Shown: positions 4,868 to 12,171, counted from the first letter of the stretch. The stretch: 14,100 bases of DNA from CAYFVR01 sp046541515 (GCA_046541515.1 JBKHDD010000127.1:1-14100); one strand, 5' to 3'. The notes: a model not told the origin generated them from the sequence alone. Translations and numbers: made by a program.

Positions 4868-7537
4868 TTATTCGGTTTCCGGCGCCGGTTCCGGCAAGGG
4901 CGCGGGCGCGCCCCGCTGGGGGATTTGCATTCGATCCCGGATCTGGTCCATGCGGAACCGCTTTCTTTCCGCCAGCTTTTCCAGCGCGCCGTTCAGGGTC
5001 CGGTCCATGACCACCATGTCTTCCGCGCTGACGATGATCCGTTTCAGCTCCGGGATTCGCAGCCGCTGGGTGGCGCCCAGGTAGACGGGCTGGATGTAGA
5101 TGATGGTGTCGTCGACCGGAAACACGATGAGCCGGCCCAGCTGGACACGGGAGCCGGCCTGGTCCCACAGGGTGAATTCTTCGGCGATGGTGGTGTCCTG
5201 GTTGATCAGGGCCGTCACCTGGGAGGGGCCGTGGATCTGGCGTCCCCGGGAAAAGCTGAAAATGGTGAATTTCCCATAATTTTCCCCGTCGCAGCCAACC
5301 ACCGCCAGGGAGCGGAGGTTGTCCCGATTGATGGGACTCATGGGGCTCAGCAGCATGAACTCCGACTTTTGGGGGTCCAGCAGGTTCAAGGTCATGTAAT
5401 AGGGGGCCATAAAGGTGTCTTCCTGGCGCTTGGCGAACTCCCAGGTGTCCTCCTCCCGGTAAAACACGGCGGGGTCCTTCTGGTGATATCGGCTGTAAAT
5501 CGACATTTGGGCGGTGAACAGCTGTTTCGGATATCGGACGTGGTTCCGGATGTCTTCGGGCATTTCGCTCATCGGTTCCAGCAATCCCGGATAAATTCGT
5601 CCGTAGGCCCGGATGATGGGATCGTCCGGTTCGGAAACGAAGTAGCGGAGCGTGCCGTTGTAGGCGTCGATGACGATTTTCACCGAGTTCCGGATGTAGT
5701 TGAATCCCCGCCCCTCGAATTCTTGCTTGTAGCGTCCTTTTCCGAATTTGCGGGCGAAAGGATACCGGTCCGAATAGGTGTAGGCGTCCTGAATCCAGAA
5801 AAATCCACGTTCGGTGGCCACCAGATAGGGGTCTTCGTCCAGCATCAGGAAAGGCGTGATGATTTCGCTCATTTCCCGAATGTTCTGTCGAAACAGAATT
5901 CGGCTGTTCCGGTTGGTCTTGGTGGTAAAAAAAATATTTTTTTCTTTGAAAAAAATGGCGAACAGGATTTTGCGCAGGGGGGAAGAGATGGAGACGCCGC
6001 CTACCCCGCCGTAATGGTACACGATTTCTTCCATCCCGTCGCCGGGATGGTCGATTTCCCCAATGTCGTTGGGGGCGATCACGTATTCGTATTCCTCTTC
6101 CCCAAAATAAATTTGGGGATGGGCCACCTCGAAATCCAGCTCGGAAACCATGGGCAGATCCCGCATGAACCAGGTGATGGGTTCGTCGCCGCCCTGGGAG
6201 GCCGGGGTCATGACCGACCCGTAACCGTGGGTGTACTGCAATCGCCGGTTGATCCAGTTCTGGGCGCCCTCCGGCAGCAGCTTCATGCTGATTTCCCGGG
6301 CGGCGAGGTAGACCTGTTGATATTGGTCCGAAACGATGTATCGGTCCACGTCCACCCCGGGAAAGGAGTAATAGGTTCGGATGCCCTGAAGCTGGGTGTA
6401 GACGTCGTCCAGCATTTCCCGGTCCCACACCGGAACGTTTCGCAGGTTGCGCTGAATGTCCGAGTCGGTGTCGTACTGGGGCGTCGGGGTCATCCGAAAA
6501 TTCCGGGTTTCCGTGTCCGAAAGGTTGAATGCGTCCAGCGTCGCCTGGATGTTCATCTCGATAAACCGGCGTTCCCGGGCCATCTCGTTGGGCTGCACGT
6601 AGTACTTGTCCACGGCGTTGAACAGAAAGGAGGTGTTGCGAATCCCCAGCACCAACAGGAACATGAATGCGAAGGCCAGCAGCGGTTTCCACCCTTTTCG
6701 CCGATGCACATAGATCAGGGCGAACACGGCGGCGCCCAGAAAGGTGATAATCGACAGCCAGATCAGGGGAAGTCGCAACCGCATTTCAATGAATCCGGGG
6801 CCGCTGAATCGGGGGAGATGGTTTTCCGAATGCAGCAGCATGTACCTTTCCAGAAAAAAGCCCCACAAGATGATCAAAATCAGCACCGAGCCAACAACGG
6901 AAAGGTGAATTCGCGCCCCCCGGGGCAGACGCTGGTTCTCGCCCTGAAGCATTCGGCTTTCGACGTAGTAGAGAATGCAGAGCCCCGCCAGAAGAAGAAG
7001 AAAGGTGAGAAGCATCCGGTTCTGGATCAAGATGAACACGGGGAGGTCGAAGAGGTAAAAAGCGATGTTTTTTCCGAAGGCCGGATCGGAAAGCGGGCCC
7101 GAAGGGCCGAAAAAAAACAGTAGCGCGTCTTCCCATCGTTCGAAAAACTTCGCCGCGAGGGGAATGGCCAGCAGGACCGAAAGCGGGGTGTAGACCTTCA
7201 GGGAGCCGCTCTGGGCCAGCTTCAGCATTTTGCGTCTGCGCTTTCCGCAGTCGGGGTCGTCGGGCGGACAGACTTCCCCGTCGAGACCCTGGCCCAGATA
7301 CCGCGAGGCGATCCAAAAATTGCCAAAGAAAATGAGGAAAAAAAGGAAGAGGACGCCCAGGAAAATCAGATAGCGGTAGATGATTCTCAGCACATAATAG
7401 CCCTGAAGTCCCTTGGAATCGAACCACCAGAGATTGACTAAAAATTCCAGGAAGATAAAATTGAACAGGACGTAAAAAAGGGCGATAACGAAAATGCCCG
7501 CGCCCGCGAGAATCGCCCAGATTTTCCAGTTCCGCAT
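4868..7537 (-). CDS. UPF0182 family integral membrane protein
   Basis: At 889 residues this is a full-length member of UPF0182 (COG1615), large membrane proteins of unknown function. The N-terminal third contains seven predicted membrane segments at about residues 7-29, 49-76, 117-130, 168-191, 212-229, 256-277 and 286-305. A long, mostly soluble domain follows (about 310-889), probably outside the cytoplasmic membrane. Typical family stretches are LVNLWWFDSKGLQGYY, FNAVDKYYVQPNE (about 306-318), MTPASQGGDEPITWFMRDLP and the late NRDNLRSLAVVGCDGENYGK. A proline- and acid-rich tail (PEPAPETE) closes it. The ATG at 7537 has AAGGAG 7 bases upstream (7545-7550). A candidate promoter and two stem-loops precede it, and a hybrid kinase follows on the same strand. 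No biochemical role is established for the family, so none is assigned. Confidence 0.93.
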   Translation of the reverse strand: MRNWKIWAILAGAGIFVIALFYVLFNFIFLEFLVNLWWFDSKGLQGYYVLRIIYRYLIFLGVLFLFFLIFFGNFWIASRYLGQGLDGEVCPPDDPDCGKRRRKMLKLAQSGSLKVYTPLSVLLAIPLAAKFFERWEDALLFFFGPSGPLSDPAFGKNIAFYLFDLPVFILIQNRMLLTFLLLLAGLCILYYVESRMLQGENQRLPRGARIHLSVVGSVLILIILWGFFLERYMLLHSENHLPRFSGPGFIEMRLRLPLIWLSIITFLGAAVFALIYVHRRKGWKPLLAFAFMFLLVLGIRNTSFLFNAVDKYYVQPNEMARERRFIEMNIQATLDAFNLSDTETRNFRMTPTPQYDTDSDIQRNLRNVPVWDREMLDDVYTQLQGIRTYYSFPGVDVDRYIVSDQYQQVYLAAREISMKLLPEGAQNWINRRLQYTHGYGSVMTPASQGGDEPITWFMRDLPMVSELDFEVAHPQIYFGEEEYEYVIAPNDIGEIDHPGDGMEEIVYHYGGVGGVSISSPLRKILFAIFFKEKNIFFTTKTNRNSRILFRQNIREMSEIITPFLMLDEDPYLVATERGFFWIQDAYTYSDRYPFARKFGKGRYKQEFEGRGFNYIRNSVKIVIDAYNGTLRYFVSEPDDPIIRAYGRIYPGLLEPMSEMPEDIRNHVRYPKQLFTAQMSIYSRYHQKDPAVFYREEDTWEFAKRQEDTFMAPYYMTLNLLDPQKSEFMLLSPMSPINRDNLRSLAVVGCDGENYGKFTIFSFSRGRQIHGPSQVTALINQDTTIAEEFTLWDQAGSRVQLGRLIVFPVDDTIIYIQPVYLGATQRLRIPELKRIIVSAEDMVVMDRTLNGALEKLAERKRFRMDQIRDRMQIPQRGAPAPLPEPAPETE

Positions 7538-7544
7538 GCAGGTT

Positions 7545-7550
7545 CTCCTT
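7545..7550 (-). promoter_or_regulatory. Ribosome-binding site of the UPF0182 gene
   Basis: AAGGAG on the minus strand lies 7 bases ahead of the ATG at 7537. It is a near-perfect Shine-Dalgarno match and fixes the start. Confidence 0.75.
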
Positions 7551-7560
7551 GGCGGGTGAA

Positions 7561-7577
7561 ACGGACCATAGGTCCGT
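7561..7577. repeat. Stem-loop in the leader of the UPF0182 gene
   Basis: ACGGACC (7561-7567) and GGTCCGT (7571-7577) form a perfect 7-bp stem with a 3-nt loop. It lies about 10 bases upstream of the Shine-Dalgarno site and 7 bases from a second, stronger hairpin at 7585-7613. Its place in the putative 5' leader suggests a role in mRNA stability or translation control, but this is inferred from position only. Confidence 0.6.
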
Positions 7578-7584
7578 GACGAAA

Positions 7585-7613
7585 CGCCGTTTCCGGAGCG
7601 ACCGGAAACGGCG
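7585..7613 (-). terminator. Perfect 12-bp stem-loop between cooT-like gene and UPF0182 gene
   Basis: CGCCGTTTCCGG (7585-7596) and CCGGAAACGGCG (7602-7613) pair perfectly around a 5-nt loop. In the minus direction it is followed by TTTCGTCA, a short T run, so it could terminate the small upstream gene, weakly or by attenuation. It also lies downstream of the candidate promoter at 7639-7667 and would then be part of the UPF0182 leader RNA. The stem is certain from the sequence; the role is open. Confidence 0.5.
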
Positions 7614-7638
7614 CGGAATTCTCAAAAATACGGGTTCT

Positions 7639-7667
7639 ACCGTACCAGAGCCCCCACCCATTTTCAA
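7639..7667 (-). promoter_or_regulatory. Candidate sigma-70 promoter for the UPF0182 gene
   Basis: On the minus strand TTGAAA (7667-7662) is separated by exactly 17 bases from TACGGT (7644-7639). The -35 box is good (5 of 6 to TTGACA); the -10 box is weak (TA...T only). Transcription would start near 7632 and give a leader of about 95 bases holding both stem-loops. Such matches arise by chance, so this is tentative. Confidence 0.35.
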
Positions 7668-7703
7668 GCGGATTCATCCGGGGCGGGGCCGGTCTTCGGC
7701 GGT

Positions 7704-7892
7704 TTAAGGCGTTGTGAATACCATCTTTTTTTCACTGTTGTTGTAATAGACCATCCGACCTTTAAAGCTTCTTTCCTCGCCGAAAATGTTTTGCAGGCGA
7801 ACGTCCTCGCCCTGGGCGGTGACCACGTCCACGTTTTCCATGATTTGGGTTTCCGCGTCGCCCTCCCGGACGAAGGCATTGATGTCGCACAT
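7704..7892 (-). CDS. CooT-family small nickel-binding protein
   Basis: This 62-residue protein starts MCDINAFV, then has MENVDVVTAQGEDVRLQNIFGEE (about 18-40) and GRMVYYNNSEKKMVF. That is the pattern of the CooT/PF10133 family: a short beta-rich protein starting Met-Cys, once annotated as RNA-binding. In the CO-dehydrogenase accessory protein CooT, Cys2 is the nickel-binding residue, and it is present here. Length fits the family (60-70 residues). I chose the ATG at 7892 over an upstream in-frame ATG because the Met-Cys start is the family signature and GGGAGG lies 8 bases ahead. No CO dehydrogenase, hydrogenase or other nickel enzyme gene is in the window, so its partner is unknown. It lies 120 bp downstream of the ABC1 kinase on the same strand. 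Confidence 0.85.
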   Translation of the reverse strand: MCDINAFVREGDAETQIMENVDVVTAQGEDVRLQNIFGEERSFKGRMVYYNNSEKKMVFTTP

Positions 7893-7900
7893 GGAAGTTT

Positions 7901-7906
7901 CCTCCC
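7901..7906 (-). promoter_or_regulatory. Ribosome-binding site deciding the cooT-like start
   Basis: GGGAGG on the minus strand lies 8 bases before the ATG at 7892-7890. It supports this start over the in-frame ATG at 7952, which has no comparable site and would add a non-conserved N-terminal extension. Confidence 0.7.
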
Positions 7907-8012
7907 GTTTGGTTGGGGGTATTGGGGATTCCTCGAAACGGAGATCGCCCATGGATCTGCGATTCCGAGGCGGGTTGCCTCATGCGTAATCTGCCTCCGG
8001 ATTGGGCGGCCG

Positions 8013-9752
8013 TCAACCGCGCCGGCGTCCCCGCAGAAACGCGGCCAGGGCCAAAAGCGCCGCCGTCGGGGCGGCCGGGCTCTCGGGCCGCAGTCCGTAG
8101 ACCAGGACCGCCGAGGCGCCCAGCCCGGCGGTCAAAACCATCCAGCCCAGCCGGTCCACCGAACGTTCCATCTCTCCCAGCCGACGGCGCAACTCCGGGG
8201 TCAGGCCGGTGCGAACGGTCAGGTCCGCCCGCTCGGCCTGGCGAAGGAGCCGCTCCATTTGCTCCGGCAGGGCGGCGGCGGCCCGCAACGCCTTGGCCAG
8301 CCCCCCCAGCCGGGCCAGCCCTTCGGATCGAAGCTCCTCCTTGGCGTACCGTTCCGCGTAGGGGAGGGTTTTGGCCCAAACGTCGAAATCCGGGTCCAGA
8401 TGGGCCGCCAGGCCGGAAAGAATCCCGATTGCCCGGACCACGAAGAGCATGTCCGCCTGAAACTGAAACGGGGCGCTCTGGATCACGTCCCGGTAGTCCC
8501 TCAGAAATTCCTTGGCGCCGTCCAGCGCCACGTCCTTGAGGCGGCCCACCTGAACGCCCCGGAACCGGTCGAACAGGGCCTGGTGGGCCTCTTCCAGCCG
8601 CTTGAGATCCGCGTGGGGCAGCAGGGCGCCGGCGTCCGCCAGGGATTGAACCAGCAGATGGGCGTCTCCGGCGCCCAGCCCCACGGCATATTTTCGCAAT
8701 GCCGCGCGGAGGCGGTCCGGAATGGGCGTGGCCATCCCGAAATCCACGAACATGATCCGAAAGGGGCGGTCGGGCGCGGGGGGAACCGGATCGCCAGGGC
8801 CGAAGGCGATCCCGGCCGCCGCTTCGTCGGGCGTGGGCATGGGGCGCACGAACAGGTTGCCGGGGTGGGGGTCCACATGGACGAAAAAGGTTTCGAACAC
8901 CTGCCGCATATAGCCGGCGTACAGCCGATCGGCCACCGCCCCGGGGGAAACACCGGCCGCCGCCAGGCCGGCCCGGTCGGCGATTCGGATGTAGCCCACG
9001 TCCTCCAGGGTCAGGGTCCGGCCCCGGCTCTGCTCCGGGAAGATTCGGGGAAAACCGAATCCGGGGTCTCCGGCGAAGTCCTCCCGAAGCCGTTCCAGGT
9101 TTTCCCGCTCCGCGTCGAGGTCCAGCTCCCGTCGGGTGACTTCCGCGAATTCGGCGTAGAGCCAGTCCAGGTCCACCCGTTTTTGAAGCCCCGGGTAGCG
9201 GCGCAGCCAGCGAAAGGCGATTCGGACGGCGGCCAGGTCGGTTTCCACAAGGGTGTGAATGCCGGGGCGAAGCACCTTGGCCACGGCCCGCTCCCTGCCG
9301 GGAAGCCGCACCCGGTGGGCCTGGGAAAGGGAGGCGGCGCCCAGGGGAACCGGGTCGAATTCGGCAAAGACCGCCTCCACCGGGCTTTGAAAATCCTCGG
9401 CGATCTGGGCGCGCACGGTCTCGGCCGGGGCGGGGGGCACCTCGTCCTGGAGGCCGGCCAGTTCCCGAGTCACCGCCGCCGGCAGTATGTCCACCCGGAT
9501 GCTGAGAAACTGGCCCAGCTTGATCAAAACGCCGCCCAGCTCCACGGCCAGGGAACGGAACCGACGGGCGGTCCGCCGCCAGCGCTCCAGGGCGTCGGGA
9601 CGAAGCCGGCGGAGCCCCGGCCGGTTGAGCAGCAGGTCCCAGAACAGGGTCTGGAGGACCACGCCCAGGATGAATCGGCGGATCCTTCGGTAGCGCCGAA
9701 CGTCGATGTCTCGCCCCGCAGACCGCGGGGCCTCGTCTATCGAATCCGTCAT
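8013..9752 (-). CDS. ABC1/AarF/UbiB family atypical kinase
   Basis: This 579-residue member of the ABC1 (UbiB/COQ8-like) atypical kinase family is linked elsewhere to quinone biosynthesis or membrane-lipid homeostasis. Visible motifs in order are the family KxGQ motif (LIKLGQF, K78-Q81), the alanine-rich nucleotide loop (PLGAASLSQAH, about 136-146), the VAIK-like lysine (AVAKVLRPG, K159), the catalytic-loop equivalent HVDPHPGNLFV (about 292-302) and the DFG motif (FVDFGMA, D337-G339). An insert of about 25 residues, rich in Pro and Ala, separates the last two. The C-terminal ~60 residues hold two probable membrane segments (about 527-575), as in many ABC1 proteins. Its ATG overlaps the stop of a small upstream ORF as ATGA, which implies translational coupling. 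No ubiquinone or menaquinone synthesis genes are nearby, so its substrate cannot be stated. Confidence 0.92.
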   Translation of the reverse strand: MTDSIDEAPRSAGRDIDVRRYRRIRRFILGVVLQTLFWDLLLNRPGLRRLRPDALERWRRTARRFRSLAVELGGVLIKLGQFLSIRVDILPAAVTRELAGLQDEVPPAPAETVRAQIAEDFQSPVEAVFAEFDPVPLGAASLSQAHRVRLPGRERAVAKVLRPGIHTLVETDLAAVRIAFRWLRRYPGLQKRVDLDWLYAEFAEVTRRELDLDAERENLERLREDFAGDPGFGFPRIFPEQSRGRTLTLEDVGYIRIADRAGLAAAGVSPGAVADRLYAGYMRQVFETFFVHVDPHPGNLFVRPMPTPDEAAAGIAFGPGDPVPPAPDRPFRIMFVDFGMATPIPDRLRAALRKYAVGLGAGDAHLLVQSLADAGALLPHADLKRLEEAHQALFDRFRGVQVGRLKDVALDGAKEFLRDYRDVIQSAPFQFQADMLFVVRAIGILSGLAAHLDPDFDVWAKTLPYAERYAKEELRSEGLARLGGLAKALRAAAALPEQMERLLRQAERADLTVRTGLTPELRRRLGEMERSVDRLGWMVLTAGLGASAVLVYGLRPESPAAPTAALLALAAFLRGRRRG

Positions 9753-9946
9753 GTGGGGCAGCGGCCCCGATCCCGCCGGGATCGCTCCGCGCCCCGGATC
9801 AGCCAGTTCAGAAATCGCCGAAGGACGCCCGGAGCGGGGCGGCCTCCAAGGGTTTTCCCGGCGTCGTCGGGGGATGATTCCACCGGGGCCGTTGGCTTCG
9901 GCCCCCCGGTTTCCGGGCCGGAATTCCGTTTTCCGCTTTCGGTCAT
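9749..9946 (-). CDS. Small unrecognised protein coupled to the ABC1 kinase
   Basis: This 65-residue ORF is not recognised. The first ~40 residues are low-complexity, rich in Gly, Pro, Ser and Thr (GPETGGPKPTAP). The last ~25 are a compact basic, amphipathic stretch (VLRRFLNWLIRGAERSRRDR) ending in GRCPT. Three things support it as a gene: its stop overlaps the ABC1 kinase start (ATGA at 9752-9749), it lies 55 bp after the aminotransferase stop on the same strand, and its third codon positions are GC-rich like its neighbours. Against it, the site upstream of the ATG is weak (GGGA about 14 bases ahead). The basic C-terminal helix could bind membrane or partner, and a role as a leader that couples translation is also possible. 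Confidence 0.55.
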   Translation of the reverse strand: MTESGKRNSGPETGGPKPTAPVESSPDDAGKTLGGRPAPGVLRRFLNWLIRGAERSRRDRGRCPT

Positions 9947-10001
9947 GGCGTCATTTTTCCCGGGCGAAAGAATCCAGGTGGAGAACGGGCCGGGCCGCTC
10001 G

Positions 10002-11174
10002 CTACCGCTTTCCCACCGTGCGCAGATACATGTCTTTCAGATAGACTTCGGAGAGCGCGCGGGCGGCGGCGTCGATCTGCGCGGGGGTGTTGTAGACGTG
10101 GGGCGAAAACCGGACCCGCCCCTGGCGCTCGGCGGCGATCACCCCGGCCTCCTGGAGCGCGGCCACCAGCGCCTTGGCGTCGGCCTCCGGCCGTCCGCAG
10201 ACCACGATGCCGGTGGGATGGTCCGGAAAATCGTCCGAGGCCAACTGGAAACCGACCTTGCGCAGCCGCCGGGCCAACTGGGTCGACAGCTCCCAGATTC
10301 GCTCCCGAACGGTCGCGAAGCCGATTTCTTCCAAAAAGGTCAGGGCCGCTCGAAACCAGACCCAGTCGGCCAGGCTGGGGGTGGAGACGGCGAACCGCTC
10401 CGCGTTGGGCTTCAGCTCGTCCTTGTAGGGAAGATGCTCTTGGGGCTTCACCACCGACTGCGCGCCGACGAACACCGGCTTGAGTTCGTCCAGCCGCTCG
10501 GGCCGCACGTACAGGACCCCAAGGCCGGAGGGCCCCATTAGCCATTTCCAGGCGGAAAAGGCCATGAAATCGATCTGGGCCGCGTCCACGTCCACCGGCC
10601 GCATGCCCACGCCCTGGGTGCCGTCCAGAACGAAACGGATGTGGCGCTCTTTGAGCAACGCTCCGATTTTCTCTAGCGGATAGGGCATTCCGGTGCACCA
10701 GTGGACGGCGGAAAGCGCCGCCACCCGGGTGCGGGAGGTGATGTTTGCCCGCAGTTCGTCCAAAAAGGCCGCCGGAGAAGGGCCGGCCGGCACCGTTTTC
10801 AGGGTGACGCCCCGCTTTTCCCAATGCCGCCAGGGGTAGACGTTGCTGGGATATTCGTCTTCCAGCAACAGGATTTCGTCCTCCGGGCCAAGGGTCAGCC
10901 CGCGGGAGACGATGTTCATGCCCTCGGCGGTGTGGTGAATCAGGGCCAACGCATCCGGCGGACAGTTCAGCAGCCGGGAGAGGATCGCCTTGATGGCCGC
11001 GCCCGTGGCGGGAAAAGTCTCGGTTTCGGTAAGCGGCCCCCGCTCGGCGAAGCCGGTCATGAACCGGCGCATGGCCTCGGCGACCGGCAGGCCGGCGGGA
11101 GACATGCCGCAGTTGTTCAGCCAGATCATTTCGCGGTTGACGGGAAAGGCTTCCTGGACGGCGTTCCAGTTCAT
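10002..11174 (-). CDS. Class V PLP-dependent aminotransferase family protein
   Basis: This 390-residue fold-type I PLP enzyme is of the class V (cysteine desulfurase / isopenicillin-N epimerase-like) group. The cofactor site is clear: HHTAEGMN (about 80-87) near the phosphate-binding region, ALSAVHW (about 153-159), D184 with Q187 in FVLDGTQGVG for the pyridine ring, and K210 in AFSAWKWLMGP as the Schiff-base lysine. Length fits the family. The mobile-loop cysteine context of NifS/IscS/SufS was not found, so I do not call it a cysteine desulfurase. The true amino donor or reaction (transaminase, epimerase, lyase) cannot be told from sequence. The ATG at 11174 has GGAG 5 bases upstream. It is the first gene of the minus-strand run and diverges from the phoB-like gene. 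Confidence 0.88.
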   Translation of the reverse strand: MNWNAVQEAFPVNREMIWLNNCGMSPAGLPVAEAMRRFMTGFAERGPLTETETFPATGAAIKAILSRLLNCPPDALALIHHTAEGMNIVSRGLTLGPEDEILLLEDEYPSNVYPWRHWEKRGVTLKTVPAGPSPAAFLDELRANITSRTRVAALSAVHWCTGMPYPLEKIGALLKERHIRFVLDGTQGVGMRPVDVDAAQIDFMAFSAWKWLMGPSGLGVLYVRPERLDELKPVFVGAQSVVKPQEHLPYKDELKPNAERFAVSTPSLADWVWFRAALTFLEEIGFATVRERIWELSTQLARRLRKVGFQLASDDFPDHPTGIVVCGRPEADAKALVAALQEAGVIAAERQGRVRFSPHVYNTPAQIDAAARALSEVYLKDMYLRTVGKR

Positions 11175-11251
11175 GGCGGCTCCGGATTTAACGGAATTCT
11201 AACATGGATTCGGCGGATATTTTGGTATACGGAAAAGTTTGGGCGGGCGCC

Positions 11252-11275
11252 GCGCCCGCGCGCCCGCGCGCCCGC
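11252..11275. repeat. Three tandem copies of the octamer GCGCCCGC
   Basis: The octamer occurs three times head to tail (11252-11259, 11260-11267, 11268-11275). It lies inside a larger inverted repeat, GGCGGGCG (11242-11249) with CGCCCGCC (11269-11276). Such short GC-only tandem repeats are prone to copy-number change by slippage. Confidence 0.8.
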
Positions 11276-11276
11276 C

Positions 11277-11296
11277 GACCGGCCGAACGGCCGGTC
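11277..11296. repeat. Perfect 9-bp inverted repeat between divergent genes
   Basis: GACCGGCCG (11277-11285) and CGGCCGGTC (11288-11296) are separated by AA only. It is a perfect 20-bp palindrome-like site directly next to the octamer repeats. It may be an operator for a dimeric regulator or a cruciform/terminator-like structure; no T run follows on either strand. Confidence 0.7.
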
Positions 11297-11466
11297 CAGC
11301 GTGAATCTCTTGTACGGAAGTTGGGCGGAAATCGCAACCGCCTTGTGCGGCATTTCCGGGAAAGGCGGCCGGGGCGGGGCCCGGATTTCCGTCCCGCCGG
11401 CGCGGATCGGATGGTTTATTCCAGCGCCCCGACCCATCGGGCGGGGCCGAATCACGGGGGGGCGCC

Positions 11467-12171
11467 ATGTCCAGTTCGGCCCGAACCGAACGCATTCTGG
11501 TGGTGGACGACGAAGAGGATATTCTTGAACTGGTAAGGTACAATCTTTCCGGCGAAGGGTACGAGGTGGTCACGGCCATCACCGGAGAGGAGGCGTTGGA
11601 CTTGGCCCGATCGGTGGAGCTGGACCTGATGGTGCTGGACCTGATGCTGCCCGGCATCGACGGGCTGGACGTGGCCCGGATTCTCAAGGAGGATTCCAGA
11701 ACCCGGAATATTCCCATCGTCATGTTGACCGCCAAGGGGGAAGAGGCCGACGTGGTGCGGGGCCTGGAACTCGGGGCGGACGACTACCTGACCAAGCCGT
11801 TCAGCCCGCGCATCCTCAACGCCCGGGTGAGGGCGGTGCTGCGGCGGTCGGACCCCAAGGCCGAACCGGCCGGGGCGTTGATCCGGACCGGCGATTTGAC
11901 CATTGATCCCGGCCGTCGCAAGGTGGTCGTCCAGGGCCGGGACGTGGAACTCTCCTACACCGAATTTCAGATCCTTCTGTTTTTGAGCAAACGGCCCGGC
12001 TGGGTCTTCACCCGCTCCCAGATCGTGGACGCCGTTCGGGGCGACAATTATCCGGTGACCGACCGAAGCGTGGACGTGCAGATCGTCGGACTTCGGAAAA
12101 AGCTGGGGGCCCGCGGCGCCTATATCGAAACCGTTCGCGGAGTGGGGTACCGGTTCAAGGAATTTTCATGA
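11467..12171 (+). CDS. PhoB/OmpR-family response regulator
   Basis: This 234-residue DNA-binding response regulator has a receiver at about 9-123. Its acidic pocket is D14/D15 (ILVVDDEED), the phospho-acceptor D58 (MVLDLMLPGIDG), the switch threonine T88 (VMLTAKGEE) and the conserved K110 (LTKPF). A short linker leads to an OmpR-type winged-helix domain (about 137-231) with LSYTEFQILLFL, the recognition-helix region SVDVQIVGLRKKL and the closing wing IETVRGVGYRF. Length and layout match PhoB, but OmpR-family members are hard to separate by sequence alone, so no symbol is given. The ATG follows a G-rich stretch (11456-11462) that may act as a poor ribosome-binding site. Its stop overlaps the kinase start as ATGA, so the pair is almost certainly made together. 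Confidence 0.93.
   Translation: MSSSARTERILVVDDEEDILELVRYNLSGEGYEVVTAITGEEALDLARSVELDLMVLDLMLPGIDGLDVARILKEDSRTRNIPIVMLTAKGEEADVVRGLELGADDYLTKPFSPRILNARVRAVLRRSDPKAEPAGALIRTGDLTIDPGRRKVVVQGRDVELSYTEFQILLFLSKRPGWVFTRSQIVDAVRGDNYPVTDRSVDVQIVGLRKKLGARGAYIETVRGVGYRFKEFS

Larger units (their letters stand above)
11175..11466. promoter_or_regulatory. Divergent intergenic region with GC-only repeats and stem-loops
   Basis: This 292-bp gap must hold promoters for both the minus-strand aminotransferase and the plus-strand phoB-like gene. A good -10-like TAGAAT lies on the minus strand about 20 bases ahead of the aminotransferase ATG, but no matching -35 is seen. I found no convincing Pho box upstream of the regulator. 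The centre is dominated by the repeats and inverted repeats listed separately (11242-11296). The remainder is GC-rich without recognisable coding content. Confidence 0.5.

Noticed and set aside
4743..6692. A much longer N-terminal extension of the hybrid kinase
   Set aside because: The frame is open upstream to 6692, but that part is an alternative frame of the UPF0182 gene; the first receiver domain begins just after the GTG at 4742.
4709..7123. An 804-codon plus-strand open frame opposite the UPF0182 gene
   Set aside because: It is antisense to a clearly real gene, its product is rich in His, Gln, Gly and Val in a way typical of shadow frames in GC-rich DNA, and it shows no domain or ribosome-binding site.
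7893..7952. A longer start for the CooT-like protein, adding 20 residues
   Set aside because: The Met-Cys start is the family signature, and the good ribosome-binding site sits directly before it.
7791..10541. A 916-codon plus-strand open frame across the ABC1 kinase and aminotransferase
   Set aside because: It spans several intact genes on the other strand and shows no recognisable motif; long antisense frames are expected at this GC content.
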